NCBI RefSeq assembly: GCF_041346945.1
Contig: NZ_CP166850.1
Location: 10,090,501 to 10,154,500, forward strand
Source: Amycolatopsis sp. cg9
GTDB taxonomy: Bacteria > Actinomycetota > Actinomycetes > Mycobacteriales > Pseudonocardiaceae
Length of the DNA: 64,000 bases
Reading direction: 5' to 3'
Shown: one piece after another, positions 17,989-26,310 of the stretch
Position numbering within the stretch: position 1 is the first letter of the stretch
Layout: each line of letters opens with the position of its first letter
Position numbers and translations under genes: made by a program
Notes under the pieces: generated by a model
Database searches by the model: none
Told to the model about the DNA's origin: nothing
What the model saw: the letters and a program-made list of their open reading frames with translations, nothing else

Positions 17989-18583
17989 GCTCCGCCAATC
18001 GCGACGCGACGACAGTTTGGTCGCTCGAGTAGTTGTGTGGCATCGCCCCGTAGGGTTGCTCACTCCCTGCCGAAGCGAACAGCATCAGGTTGCAGATCCG
18101 CGCACCGGGGTACAGCAGCACCGGATGTCGCAGGTGGTTCACGATCTCCAAGGTCAGCACCGCCCCACGGTCCAGACCGAAACCCGGGCTCACCTGGCCG
18201 CAGAGCACGACGCTAACCCCGAGCCGCGCGTAATCGCTGGTTCCGTCCACCAGGCCGGCGAGGTTCTTGGACAACCCGATTCGTTCCCGCGTCGGAGCGA
18301 GCACCAGCTCACCCGGCTCGACCACGAGCCTCCCGCCGGGGTCGAGGCCCTTGGCCACCAGGTCCGGGTGGGTCGCAGGATTCGCCACGTCGACCGGCCC
18401 CTTGCTGCGCAGGCTGAACGCCTCTGCGCCCAGGCGGAGGCTGATCGAAGCGGGTCGGACCAGACCGGGGTCGAACGGATCGACGAACAGTTCGCCGCTC
18501 GCGAGCGAGCGGCGGATGGCGCGATCGGTCAGCACTCCCCGCTGCTTGGCACGCGAACGCCAGGTCAACAGCGGGACGAGCAT
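17972..18583 (-). CDS. dCTP deaminase/dUTPase-superfamily protein
   Basis: A 203-residue protein with the Dcd/Dut beta-barrel pattern: LVRPASISLRLG near residue 42, DGTSDYARLGVSV near 113, and SPGFGLDRGAVLTLEIVNH near 130, where the glutamate matches the Dcd catalytic Glu. The usual GRSS of the nucleotide site is replaced by GTSD, so specificity may differ from dCTP. It is the middle gene of a three-gene overlapping operon. It may act on a modified nucleotide or restrict nucleotide pools, as Dcd-type proteins do in some anti-phage systems. That role is inferred only. Confidence 0.75.
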   Translation of the reverse strand: MLVPLLTWRSRAKQRGVLTDRAIRRSLASGELFVDPFDPGLVRPASISLRLGAEAFSLRSKGPVDVANPATHPDLVAKGLDPGGRLVVEPGELVLAPTRERIGLSKNLAGLVDGTSDYARLGVSVVLCGQVSPGFGLDRGAVLTLEIVNHLRHPVLLYPGARICNLMLFASAGSEQPYGAMPHNYSSDQTVVASRLAEHVRHH

Positions 18584-19308
18584 TCGCGGACCTCGGTGAC
18601 GACCGCGCTCACCAGCTGCCGGAAGTCTTCTGGCGACAGCGGGCGGTTGGGCTGGTCTCCGGTCTCCCCCGGCGGACGGAACACGGTGGTGGTCGACGTG
18701 CGGTGCGGGCCTTGGACGACGACCGTTGCGGTCAAACGCTCGCCCAACGGCTCGGCGGTGTGGACGATGTCCGTGCCGCAGACGTAGACCCCACCCCGCG
18801 ACAGCTCCGGCGACGTCGCATCGACCAGCCGGGTGGTGCCGTCGGCGACGAGAAGCGCGGGGTCGGCCGGGTTCGTGCCGTAGAGGTGGCGGGTGAACAG
18901 CTCTCCCCCTTCCGTGACTTCGAGGTATTCGGACATGAGGAGGCCTTGTCCCGCGATCAGCGTGGACGCGAACTCCCAGCGATGGCTGTGCGGGTTGGTC
19001 TCACCTCGTCTCGGCGCCTCCGACGTCGGCCACACGTGCATGCGGACCTTGAACTCCGGATCGACCGAGGTGTGCAAGACCAGTTTGGCGAAGCCGTTCG
19101 GGTGCCAATACGAGCGCGCCACGATTTCCCGGACCGCTTCGGTATCGCACGACGTCTCCACCAGCCAACGCACGAAGGCACCTGGGTCGTCGCCCACCAT
19201 TCCGACCGCCGCAGTCAGGCCACTGAGGCCGATCTCACCCCTGCTCACCGAAGTGGCGAGCTTGGCGATGAACCCGGAGCCACCGGCGCCGGGCGAGAAC
19301 GCACTCAT
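18565..19308 (-). CDS. Cupin-like protein, first gene of a Dcd/ThiL-like operon
   Basis: A 247-residue soluble protein from ATG 19308. The centre has a possible metal-binding cupin signature: NPHSHRWEFASTLIAG near residue 120 gives His-x-His, and a later histidine is in GTDIVHTAEPLG near 200. The N-terminal 90 residues are helical. It resembles cysteine-dioxygenase-type cupins only in general pattern. It overlaps the Dcd-like gene by 19 nt and so leads a coupled operon. The true enzyme activity cannot be told. An upstream in-frame ATG at 19437 is less likely. Confidence 0.65.
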   Translation of the reverse strand: MSAFSPGAGGSGFIAKLATSVSRGEIGLSGLTAAVGMVGDDPGAFVRWLVETSCDTEAVREIVARSYWHPNGFAKLVLHTSVDPEFKVRMHVWPTSEAPRRGETNPHSHRWEFASTLIAGQGLLMSEYLEVTEGGELFTRHLYGTNPADPALLVADGTTRLVDATSPELSRGGVYVCGTDIVHTAEPLGERLTATVVVQGPHRTSTTTVFRPPGETGDQPNRPLSPEDFRQLVSAVVTEVRECSSRC

Positions 19309-19654
19309 GGGCGATGCTCCGTCTCCAGTTTTCGCCTCCCGCACACTCCGGCGGCGACCGGTACCGGAGCGGAGGCAACCGACCGGCCTGCGATCAGCGT
19401 GATCAGCCCATGAGAGCGCAGCATGGGACATCACCACCCGAACGGAGTATCGCAGCAGTCGTCATACCACTTCCCCATGGTCACTCTCTCAACGCGACGA
19501 GTCGCAGATGTCCGCCCATGGTAACCGGCTTGGTTCGGTCACCCCCGCATTCCTCAGCCCAAACACAGCGACCATTAATTCGTCAAGCAGCCATCAGAGT
19601 GGACATCGGCCACCCTCGAAAACGGATGGCCGGCAACGACGGCGAGAGGCCGAA
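19309..19654. other. 346-bp divergent intergenic region, no gene seen
   Basis: The gap separates the cupin operon (minus) from the membrane-protein gene (plus). It is less GC-rich than its surroundings and must contain both promoters. I see no convincing -10/-35 pair, operator or RNA. Open frames into it from both sides lack coding character. Confidence 0.5.
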
Positions 19655-20701
19655 ATGACGACACGCCGACAGAACACCCGGGCCGGATCAGAGACTCCTC
19701 CCGACCGCAGGTCCGCGCGTCTGCTCCGAGGGCTGCGCCGCGATCCCGAGCAACTCATCATCCTCGTCGCGGCCGCGACAGTAGCGGTACTCGGCGCGAC
19801 CGACACCGTGAACGACGTCAAGACGCTCCTCGCCGCCACCCTGGCAACACTGGCCATACTGGGCTTCTCGCTGTTCAAGCAAGCCATGCGCCAAGAGGAC
19901 AACGACCGGCGAGTCGTTGAATTGGCCCGGTCAGTGGATCTGGTCGAAAAGGGCGTCGGCGAAGTCGGACACGCGCTGACGTTCAGCCCATCCGTCGGCG
20001 AACTGACCACACTCGCCTCCAGGCAGAAGGCTTTCGAAGCTGCCATGGCCACCGCGGACATGTGGCAATTCCGCGGAGGCACCGGAACGTTCACCCGCGC
20101 TTGGACGTTGCCGCAACTCGCCGCACGGGCCCGCGAAAGCAGCACCGGCACCCACTGGCGGATCCAGCTGCAGATCCTCGATCCGCAGAACACAACGCGT
20201 TGCCGGGAGTACGCGGAGTACCGCGCCAAGCTGTCCCGCCGACCGGAGAACAAGGGATCGGCCATGTGGACCACCGAATTCGTGCAGACGAGCTGCCTCG
20301 CCACCATATTCGCCGCCGAGTGGCACCAGCAACACGAGTTCCTGGCTGTCGAAATACGATTGAGGTCGGAATTTTCGACACTTCGGCACGACATCTCGCC
20401 CGACTCGGTCATCATCACGAACGAGGACAGCCAGTTCCCCGCTCTGCACATCCGCCGGCAGGGCGGCGCCTCTGCCCTCTACCACGCTTACCGCGCGGAC
20501 TTCGACCTCAGCTTCTCGTCCCTCAAGCCGGAACTGAAAGTGAAGAGCGACGTGCGGGTTCCCGCGGACAAGGGCCAGGTCACCGAGGACGACGTCTTCC
20601 GGGTACTCCGTGACGTGGGCATCGCAGAGCAGTCCCTCGACCGGCTTCCGCTCGCATCGATCCGCGAGCTCGCGTTGAACCCGACCAACCCCTACCACTG
20701 A
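19655..20701 (+). CDS. Two-helix membrane protein with an unknown C-terminal domain
   Basis: A 348-residue protein from ATG 19655 (GAGAGG upstream). A basic N-terminus precedes two hydrophobic helices (about residues 35-75: LIILVAAATVAVLGA, LLAATLATLAILGFSLF). A short coiled segment with DRRVVELARSVDLVEKG follows. The remaining 230 residues form a soluble domain with WQFRGGTGTFTRAWTLPQL near 135 and IQLQILDPQNTTRCREYA near 172. I do not recognise the family. The layout of two helices plus a cytoplasmic sensor or effector domain is common in bacterial conflict proteins. The 3' part is overlapped on the other strand by an open frame from the XRE gene. Confidence 0.75.
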   Translation: MTTRRQNTRAGSETPPDRRSARLLRGLRRDPEQLIILVAAATVAVLGATDTVNDVKTLLAATLATLAILGFSLFKQAMRQEDNDRRVVELARSVDLVEKGVGEVGHALTFSPSVGELTTLASRQKAFEAAMATADMWQFRGGTGTFTRAWTLPQLAARARESSTGTHWRIQLQILDPQNTTRCREYAEYRAKLSRRPENKGSAMWTTEFVQTSCLATIFAAEWHQQHEFLAVEIRLRSEFSTLRHDISPDSVIITNEDSQFPALHIRRQGGASALYHAYRADFDLSFSSLKPELKVKSDVRVPADKGQVTEDDVFRVLRDVGIAEQSLDRLPLASIRELALNPTNPYH

Positions 20702-22057
20702 GACCCGGCCACACACGGCACCCGCCCCGAACTGTCCGGTTCCGATTCCGGAGCGAAACCGCGCGATAATGCGAGGCTCCCTATTCTGCCGCAGGCGGGA
20801 GAAAGGTGGTGCGGTGAACGCCAGGGTGACCGTCCGCAGGGCAGTCACGGCCTCGACGGTCATCCAGATGGGGAGGTCGCCGCTGCCCCAGGCCCAGAGG
20901 CCGACACCGGGTTCGTAGCGTTCCCAGAGCGAATGGAGCGCGCGGTTCAGCCGGACGGCCGGAACCTGGGGCGCCTCGGCCAGCGCTTGTATGACCCATG
21001 CGGAAGTGAAGTGCTTGATGGTGACCCGGACGGCTTCCCGGCCGGATTGCGGGAGCGCGAGGTCTTCCATGATGCCGTCGTCCGGGTGCGTCCGGTCGAC
21101 GAGCCACTGCGTCGCCACCTCGACCGCGTCCCGGACGTCGGCGCGGTCTTCGCCGGTCCGCAGCAGTTCCTGCAGCGCCACGACGGCGCGCGCGGTGTGC
21201 GCTGTGGACGGTTCCGGCGCCACTACGCTGGGTTCTTTCTTTTCCCCCCACAGAGGAAAGCCGTCGAAGTCCAGCCGGGCGGCGAGGAGGTCGTCCGTCA
21301 GCCGGCGGGTCAGCGGAGCGCCGGGGCCGATCCGGGCCGACGTGCGCAACGCGGTGGCCAGCAGGAAGGGCCGGGTCCGGCTGTAGTCGTCGAGGGAGTG
21401 CTCGAGGTGCTGCAGACCTTCTTCGGCGGACAGGACGGTGCTGGCCCGGCACAGCGCGTCCACCACCGCCGCGGTGACTTCGGGGCGGCGCCCCGCGGAA
21501 CGACCTTGCCACCCGAATTCGGACCGCTTGGCGTAGAGGTGCTCGACGACCGGACGTAGGTCGATGGAGGCGGAGCCCAACACGGCCAACGCGCTGATCC
21601 CGTACGCGGTGGCGAGCGTGGTCTGCTCGCCGCCTTGCTGGAGGTTGTGCCGCCAGCCGACCGCGCGACCGCTCTCGTCGCGGATCAGGTGCCCGACGAG
21701 GCTGCTTTCCGCCCGCCGGAAGACCTCGAGCAGCGAGCCGCGCGCCGACAGGAGCGCGCCGCCCGCGGGAGCGGGTGACCGAGCTGCTTCGACCATCTGG
21801 ACCAGGGCGTTCGCCGCCCGGAAGTGATCGTCGAGCAGCCTGGCGTTCTCCACCGAGGGGAGGTAGCGCCCGGCTTCCCACTGCGTCAGGTTCGCCCGGC
21901 CCACGCCGATGATCCGGGCGACGTCGGCCTGGGTCAGGCCGGCTGCCTTGCGCAACCGGCGCAACTCGGTGCCCACCTCTTCGACAGCCAGCGTGACCAC
22001 ATCAGTACCTGTCGGTGGCCCGGCCGCCGACATCGAATGTAGGTAGGCGCCTGCCAT
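19931..22057 (-). CDS. XRE-family protein with alpha/alpha-toroid-like repeats; 3' end runs antisense into the neighbour
   Basis: The reading frame encodes about 708 residues, of which roughly the first 425 look real. The XRE helix-turn-helix is at about 25-85 (LRRLRKAAGLTQADVARIIG). It is followed by repeated helical hairpins such as STAHTARAVVALQELLRTG and FTSAWVIQALAEAP, resembling terpene-cyclase/prenyltransferase toroids. No stop occurs near the expected end (about 20780), and the frame continues antisense through the 19655-20701 gene to 19931. That tail is Val/Glu/Arg-rich and looks non-coding. ATG 22033 is an alternative start. A frameshift or lost stop is possible. Confidence 0.6.
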   Translation of the reverse strand: MAGAYLHSMSAAGPPTGTDVVTLAVEEVGTELRRLRKAAGLTQADVARIIGVGRANLTQWEAGRYLPSVENARLLDDHFRAANALVQMVEAARSPAPAGGALLSARGSLLEVFRRAESSLVGHLIRDESGRAVGWRHNLQQGGEQTTLATAYGISALAVLGSASIDLRPVVEHLYAKRSEFGWQGRSAGRRPEVTAAVVDALCRASTVLSAEEGLQHLEHSLDDYSRTRPFLLATALRTSARIGPGAPLTRRLTDDLLAARLDFDGFPLWGEKKEPSVVAPEPSTAHTARAVVALQELLRTGEDRADVRDAVEVATQWLVDRTHPDDGIMEDLALPQSGREAVRVTIKHFTSAWVIQALAEAPQVPAVRLNRALHSLWERYEPGVGLWAWGSGDLPIWMTVEAVTALRTVTLAFTAPPFSRLRQNREPRIIARFRSGIGTGQFGAGAVCGRVSVVGVGRVQRELADRCERKPVEGLLCDAHVTEYPEDVVLGDLALVRGNPHVALHFQFRLEGREAEVEVRAVSVVEGRGAALPADVQSGELAVLVRDDDRVGRDVVPKCRKFRPQSYFDSQELVLLVPLGGEYGGEAARLHEFGGPHGRSLVLRSAGQLGAVLRVLPATRCVLRIEDLQLDPPVGAGAAFAGPCGELRQRPSAGERSGASAELPHVRGGHGSFESLLPGGECGQFADGWAERQRVSDFADALFDQIH

Positions 22058-22068
22058 GGTCTACCTAC
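22039..22068. promoter_or_regulatory. Inverted repeat at the start of the XRE-toroid gene
   Basis: GTAGGTAG (22039-22046) is exactly inverted as CTACCTAC (22061-22068), with a 14-bp spacer containing the first candidate ATG. It is a plausible autoregulatory site for the XRE protein, and supports the downstream start at 22033. Confidence 0.45.
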
Positions 22069-22246
22069 GTCGGCAGGGACTCGGGCGGGCGGCACATGAC
22101 GGCACGACGTCGAGCATATCGGACTCTCCGGCGTTCGAACCTTTGGTTCGGCGGCGATGGTTCGAGGACACGCCCCAGCTTCAGCGCACAGCAACCCCAC
22201 AGAGAGATCACACGATCACCAAAGCGGCGCCCGCGACCGTGGGGGC

Positions 22247-23503
22247 ATGACAGCCACCGCCCCCGCACCGCGGCCCGGGACCGTCCCGGTCGACCTGGCC
22301 GGCCCCCAGCCCGTTCTCGACGTCGTCATCCCGGTCTACAACGAAGAGGCCGACCTCGAACCGTGCATCCGACGGCTGCACGCGCACCTGGCCGAACACG
22401 TCTCCTACCCGTACCGGATCACCGTCGCCGACAACGCGAGCACCGACGCGACGCTGCAGGTGGCGGAAAGACTGGCCCGCGAGTTCCCCGAGGTGGCCGT
22501 CCACCACCTCGACGAGAAGGGCCGCGGCCGCGCGCTCAACGCCGTCTGGCGGGCCTCCGACGCCGCTGTCCTCGCCTACATGGACGTCGACCTCTCCACC
22601 GACCTCGCCGCGCTCGGGCCGCTCGTCGCGCCCCTGCTCTCCGGGCACTCGGACCTCGCCATCGGCAGCAGGCTCGCCCGGGGGGCGCGAGTGGTGCGCG
22701 GGCCGAAGCGCGAGTTCATTTCCCGCTGCTACAACCTGATCCTCCGCTCGACGCTGGCCGCGAAGTTCAGCGACGCGCAGTGCGGGTTCAAGGCGATCCG
22801 CGCCGACGTCGCCCGCGAGCTGCTGCCGCACGTCGTCGACACCGGCTGGTTCTTCGACACCGAGCTGCTCGTACTGGCGCAGCGCGCCGGGCTGCGGATC
22901 CACGAGGTGCCGGTCGACTGGGTCGACGACCCGGACTCGTCGGTCAACATCGTCAAGACCGCGACCGAAGACCTCAAGGGCATCGCCCGCGTCACGAAAG
23001 CCACCTTCACCGGCGAGATCCCGATCAGCAAGCTGCGCGAACAGCTCGGCCGCCAGCCGATCGGGGTCGACGCGCCCGGCGTGCCGCCGCGGCTGGTGAC
23101 GCAGCTGGTGCGGTTCGCCGCGATCGGCGTCAGCAGCACGCTCGCCTACCTCGTGCTGTTCCTGCTGCTGCGCACGGTCGTCGGCGCGCAGGCGGCGAAC
23201 TTCACGTCGCTGCTGGTGACGGCGATCGGGAACACCGCGCTGAACCGGCGGCTCACGTTCGGCATCCGCGGCCGCACCGGCGCCGGGCGGCACCAGTTCG
23301 AAGGGCTGATCGTGTTCGGCCTCGGCCTGGCGCTGACGAGCGGGTCGCTGGCCCTGCTCAACGGGTCCACCACACCCGGCCTCGTCCTGGAGATCACCGT
23401 GCTCGTGCTGGCGAACCTCGCCGCCACGGTGCTCCGCTTCCTGCTCCTGCGCGGCTGGGTGTTCAACCCGCGCCGCCAGGCCGCGACCCAGAAGGAGTCC
23501 TGA
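22247..23503 (+). CDS. GT2 family polyprenyl-phosphate glycosyltransferase fused to a GtrA domain
   Basis: A 418-residue membrane-associated enzyme. Residues about 20-260 are a GT2 domain of the dolichol-phosphate-mannose-synthase type (DVVIPVYNEEADLEPCI near 25, metal site YMDVDLSTD near 105, QCGFKAIR near 178). Residues about 280-410 are a GtrA domain with four hydrophobic helices (RFAAIGVSSTLAYLVLFLLL). It should transfer a sugar from a nucleotide donor to polyprenyl phosphate on the inner face, giving the donor for the adjacent GT39 enzyme. It shares its TGATG junction with that gene. ATG 22247 starts the recognisable domain. Confidence 0.88.
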   Translation: MTATAPAPRPGTVPVDLAGPQPVLDVVIPVYNEEADLEPCIRRLHAHLAEHVSYPYRITVADNASTDATLQVAERLAREFPEVAVHHLDEKGRGRALNAVWRASDAAVLAYMDVDLSTDLAALGPLVAPLLSGHSDLAIGSRLARGARVVRGPKREFISRCYNLILRSTLAAKFSDAQCGFKAIRADVARELLPHVVDTGWFFDTELLVLAQRAGLRIHEVPVDWVDDPDSSVNIVKTATEDLKGIARVTKATFTGEIPISKLREQLGRQPIGVDAPGVPPRLVTQLVRFAAIGVSSTLAYLVLFLLLRTVVGAQAANFTSLLVTAIGNTALNRRLTFGIRGRTGAGRHQFEGLIVFGLGLALTSGSLALLNGSTTPGLVLEITVLVLANLAATVLRFLLLRGWVFNPRRQAATQKES

Positions 23504-25344
23504 TGACCGCCGTCCTGTCCGACCCCGTGACGCGGGAACCGCGCCACCGCCGGGATTCCGTGGCGCACGCGCCACCGCGCTGGGTGCGCCCGGCCGTGTT
23601 CGGGCTGCTGGCCGCGACCGCGGTGCTCTACTTCTGGAACCTGACCGCGTCCGGCTACGGCAACTCGTTCTACGCGGCGGCCGTGCAGTCCGGGACGCAG
23701 AGCTGGAAGGCGTGGCTGTTCGGGTCGCTCGACTCGGGCAACGTCCTGACCGTCGACAAGCCGCCGGCCGCGTTGTGGGTCGGCACGGCCTTCGCGCGGA
23801 TCTTCGGGTTCTCGAGCTTCACCGTGCTGGCGCCGCAAGCGCTGATGGGCGTCGCGTCGGTCGGGATCCTTTACCTCGCGGTGAAGCGGACCGCGGGCCC
23901 GGTCGCCGGGCTGCTGGCGGGGGCGATGCTGGCGGTGACGCCGGTGGCGGCGCTGATGTTCCGGTTCAACAACCCGGACGCGCTGCTGGTGCTGCTCATG
24001 GTCGCGGGTGCCTACTTCGTCGTGCGCGCCACGGAAAAGGCCAGCCCGATGTGGCTCGCGCTGGCCGGTACCGCGATCGGGTTCGGCTTCCTGACCAAGA
24101 TGATGCAGGCGTTCCTGGTGCTGCCGGCGTTCGGGCTGGTGTACCTGCTCGCGGCGCCGACGTCGCTGGGCAAGCGCTTGCTGCACCTCGGCGGCGCGGT
24201 CGTCGCACTCGTCGTCTCGGCGGGCTGGTACATCGCGCTGGTCGAGCTGTGGCCGGCGTCGTCGCGGCCGTACATCGGCGGGTCCGAAGGGGACAGTCTG
24301 CTCGAACTCGCGTTGGGCTACAACGGTTTGGGCCGCATCTTCGGCGGCGAGGGCAACGGCGGCGGCATGGGTGGCGGCGGCATGGGCGGCAACACCGGGT
24401 TCGGCGGGTCGACCGGCCTGTTCCGGATGTTCGGCGCCAGCTTCGGCACGGAGATCTCGTGGCTGCTGCCCGCCGCGCTGATCGGGCTGGTCGCCGGGCT
24501 GTGGTTCACCCGGCGCGCGCCGCGCACCGACCGGACCCGGCTGGCGCTGATCCTGTGGGGCGGCTGGCTGGTCGTGACGGCGCTGGTGTTCAGCTTCATG
24601 AGCGGCACGGTCCACCCGTACTACTCGGTGGCGCTCGCGCCGGCGATCGCCGGGCTGGTCGCGATTTCGGGCCGCGCGCTGTGGCACGGCCGGGCGAACC
24701 TCGCGCCGCGGGCGACGCTGGCCGGGATGGTCGTGGCGACGGCGGTGTGGTCGTTCATCCTGCTCGACCGGACGCCGGACTGGTTCCCGGCGCTGAAGTG
24801 GATCGTCGCGGTGCTGGGCGTGCTGGTCGGCACGGTGCTGGTGATGGGCGCGCCGGCGTCGCGCCGGCTGGGCGCCGTCTTGGCGGCGGCGTTGGTCCTG
24901 ACCATCGGCGCCTCGACCGCGGCGTACGGCGTCGAGACGGCGTCGGTGGCCCACACCGGTTCGATCCCGACGTCCGGCCCGACGTCGAGCGGATTCGGCG
25001 GCGGGATGGGCGGGGAGGACTCGTCGTCGAGCGCGATCGGTTCGCTGCTTTCCCGGACGACCACCAGGTGGGCGGCCGCGACGACCGGCTCGCAGAGCGC
25101 GGCGTCCCTGGAGCTGGCCAGCGGCAAGGCGGTGATCGGGATCGGCGGCTGGAGCGGCTCGGACCCGGCCCCGACGCTCGACGAGTTCAAGGCGTACGTG
25201 GCGGCCGGTGAGATCAAGTACTACATCGAAGGCGGCCGGGGCGGTGGTCCCGGTGGTGGTTCGTCGGAGATCACGGACTGGGTGACGGCGAACTTCACCG
25301 CCACCACGGTCGACGGCCAGACGGTGTACGACCTGCAGAGCTGA
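23503..25344 (+). CDS. GT39/ArnT-like membrane glycosyltransferase
   Basis: A 613-residue polytopic GT-C enzyme, translationally coupled (1-nt overlap) to the GT2-GtrA gene that probably makes its lipid-linked sugar. Shared motifs with the protein at 9665-11527 include VDKPPAALW (about residue 84), ALMFRFNNPDALLVLL, SFMSGTVHPYYSVALAPAI, and an extracytoplasmic C-terminal domain ending VDGQTVYDL. Gly-rich stretches occur in two outer loops (near 285 and 500, GGGMGGGGMGGN). The acceptor may be a cell-wall or secreted molecule. The frame is open upstream through the GT2 gene, but that part is a shadow. Confidence 0.9.
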   Translation: MTAVLSDPVTREPRHRRDSVAHAPPRWVRPAVFGLLAATAVLYFWNLTASGYGNSFYAAAVQSGTQSWKAWLFGSLDSGNVLTVDKPPAALWVGTAFARIFGFSSFTVLAPQALMGVASVGILYLAVKRTAGPVAGLLAGAMLAVTPVAALMFRFNNPDALLVLLMVAGAYFVVRATEKASPMWLALAGTAIGFGFLTKMMQAFLVLPAFGLVYLLAAPTSLGKRLLHLGGAVVALVVSAGWYIALVELWPASSRPYIGGSEGDSLLELALGYNGLGRIFGGEGNGGGMGGGGMGGNTGFGGSTGLFRMFGASFGTEISWLLPAALIGLVAGLWFTRRAPRTDRTRLALILWGGWLVVTALVFSFMSGTVHPYYSVALAPAIAGLVAISGRALWHGRANLAPRATLAGMVVATAVWSFILLDRTPDWFPALKWIVAVLGVLVGTVLVMGAPASRRLGAVLAAALVLTIGASTAAYGVETASVAHTGSIPTSGPTSSGFGGGMGGEDSSSSAIGSLLSRTTTRWAAATTGSQSAASLELASGKAVIGIGGWSGSDPAPTLDEFKAYVAAGEIKYYIEGGRGGGPGGGSSEITDWVTANFTATTVDGQTVYDLQS

Positions 25345-25349
25345 GGGGT

Positions 25350-25388
25350 GCGAGGCCCGGGTTCCCGCGAGGGGCCCGGGCTCCTCGC
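25350..25388. terminator. Hairpin between convergent genes
   Basis: GCGAGGCCCGGG (25350-25361) pairs with CCCGGG-ct-CCTCGC (25375-25388), giving a 12-bp stem with a 2-nt bulge. It follows the GT39 stop and faces the convergent gene ending at 25404. Confidence 0.7.
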
Positions 25389-25403
25389 GCCCAGGTACTT
25401 TGC

Positions 25404-26177
25404 TCAAGGGATCTCCCGCACCTCCTGCACCTCGGTCTTGCAGTAGACACCCCGGACAACACTGGTCTTGACAACGGCCTCGAACCTTCCGGAGCGCGGC
25501 CGCCGGCTGAGCAACCTCGACTCGTCGAGCATTTCCGCCGCGGCGGCAGTACCGTATCCCCAGCATCCGGCCAGGATGACGATCTCCGCGGATCCGGACG
25601 CCAAAGGATTCGCCGCTCGCACGATCAGACCATAGTCTTCGACCGGGTCGCCGGTATCCGGGTCAGGAGCCGGAGAGAACTCTTTGCCCGCGCGGTTGTC
25701 ACGGAGCGGGGTCGCTTGATCCGGCCGAGCCTCGCCAAATCCGAAAGAAAGACCGTCGCCGAGGGCTTTCAGCATGGTGGCGGTGACCGTGTTCCCGTCC
25801 GGGCCGCCGATCAGGACGAGGTCGGACTTCAGATCCCGCGGCGGTAGCTCCTTCGCCTCTCTGATCCGTCCGGTGAACCCCAGTCGCCGGAGCTGTGATT
25901 CGACCTCGACCAGAGCCAGCATGTCACCCTTGCCGACCATTCCCGTTTTTTCCCACCGGCGGAGAGCTTCCTCATCGGGCGCCCCCAGGACGATGAACGG
26001 CTGGCGGCTGCCCATCGCCCGCCAAAACCGGCGAGCGCGGAACAGTTTCACTCTTTTGACCACTCTCGTGACCACCCACACAAGTGCCCCACCGATCGCG
26101 GCGGCGATAAGATTGCTCGAAATGTCGGGGAAGGCCGTGGTCAACCAGCCGGCCACGCTGGATTCAGCCAGTACCAT
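25404..26177 (-). CDS. Membrane-anchored protein with the same unnamed Rossmann-like domain as the XRE regulator
   Basis: A 257-residue protein with one N-terminal hydrophobic helix (about residues 20-42, NLIAAAIGGALVWVVTRVV) followed by a basic stop-transfer. The soluble domain has FIVLGAPDEE near 62, LVLIGGPDGNTVT near 122, IVRAANPL near 188 and GCWGYGTAAAAEML near 203. The same motif order, with about 80 residues between the GG-D-N and G-GT motifs, occurs in the XRE protein at 13355-14413. The domain looks ligand-binding; no catalytic residues are obvious. Function unknown. Confidence 0.75.
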   Translation of the reverse strand: MVLAESSVAGWLTTAFPDISSNLIAAAIGGALVWVVTRVVKRVKLFRARRFWRAMGSRQPFIVLGAPDEEALRRWEKTGMVGKGDMLALVEVESQLRRLGFTGRIREAKELPPRDLKSDLVLIGGPDGNTVTATMLKALGDGLSFGFGEARPDQATPLRDNRAGKEFSPAPDPDTGDPVEDYGLIVRAANPLASGSAEIVILAGCWGYGTAAAAEMLDESRLLSRRPRSGRFEAVVKTSVVRGVYCKTEVQEVREIP

Positions 26178-26310
26178 TCGGGGACATCCTCACCTTGGTG
26201 AGCTCGGTCTCCCCCGAAGGGTCGCGGCCCGCTGACCACTTGTTACCCGTGTGTCATCGCGTCCGGCCACCTGCGGCGGATTCCCGCCGAATGGGTCATC
26301 CCGAGGCGGC

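Noticed and set aside
22015-23502. An open frame that would fuse a long N-terminal extension to the second GT39 enzyme
   Set aside because: This stretch encodes the GT2-GtrA protein in another frame. The GT39 protein starts at ATG 23503.
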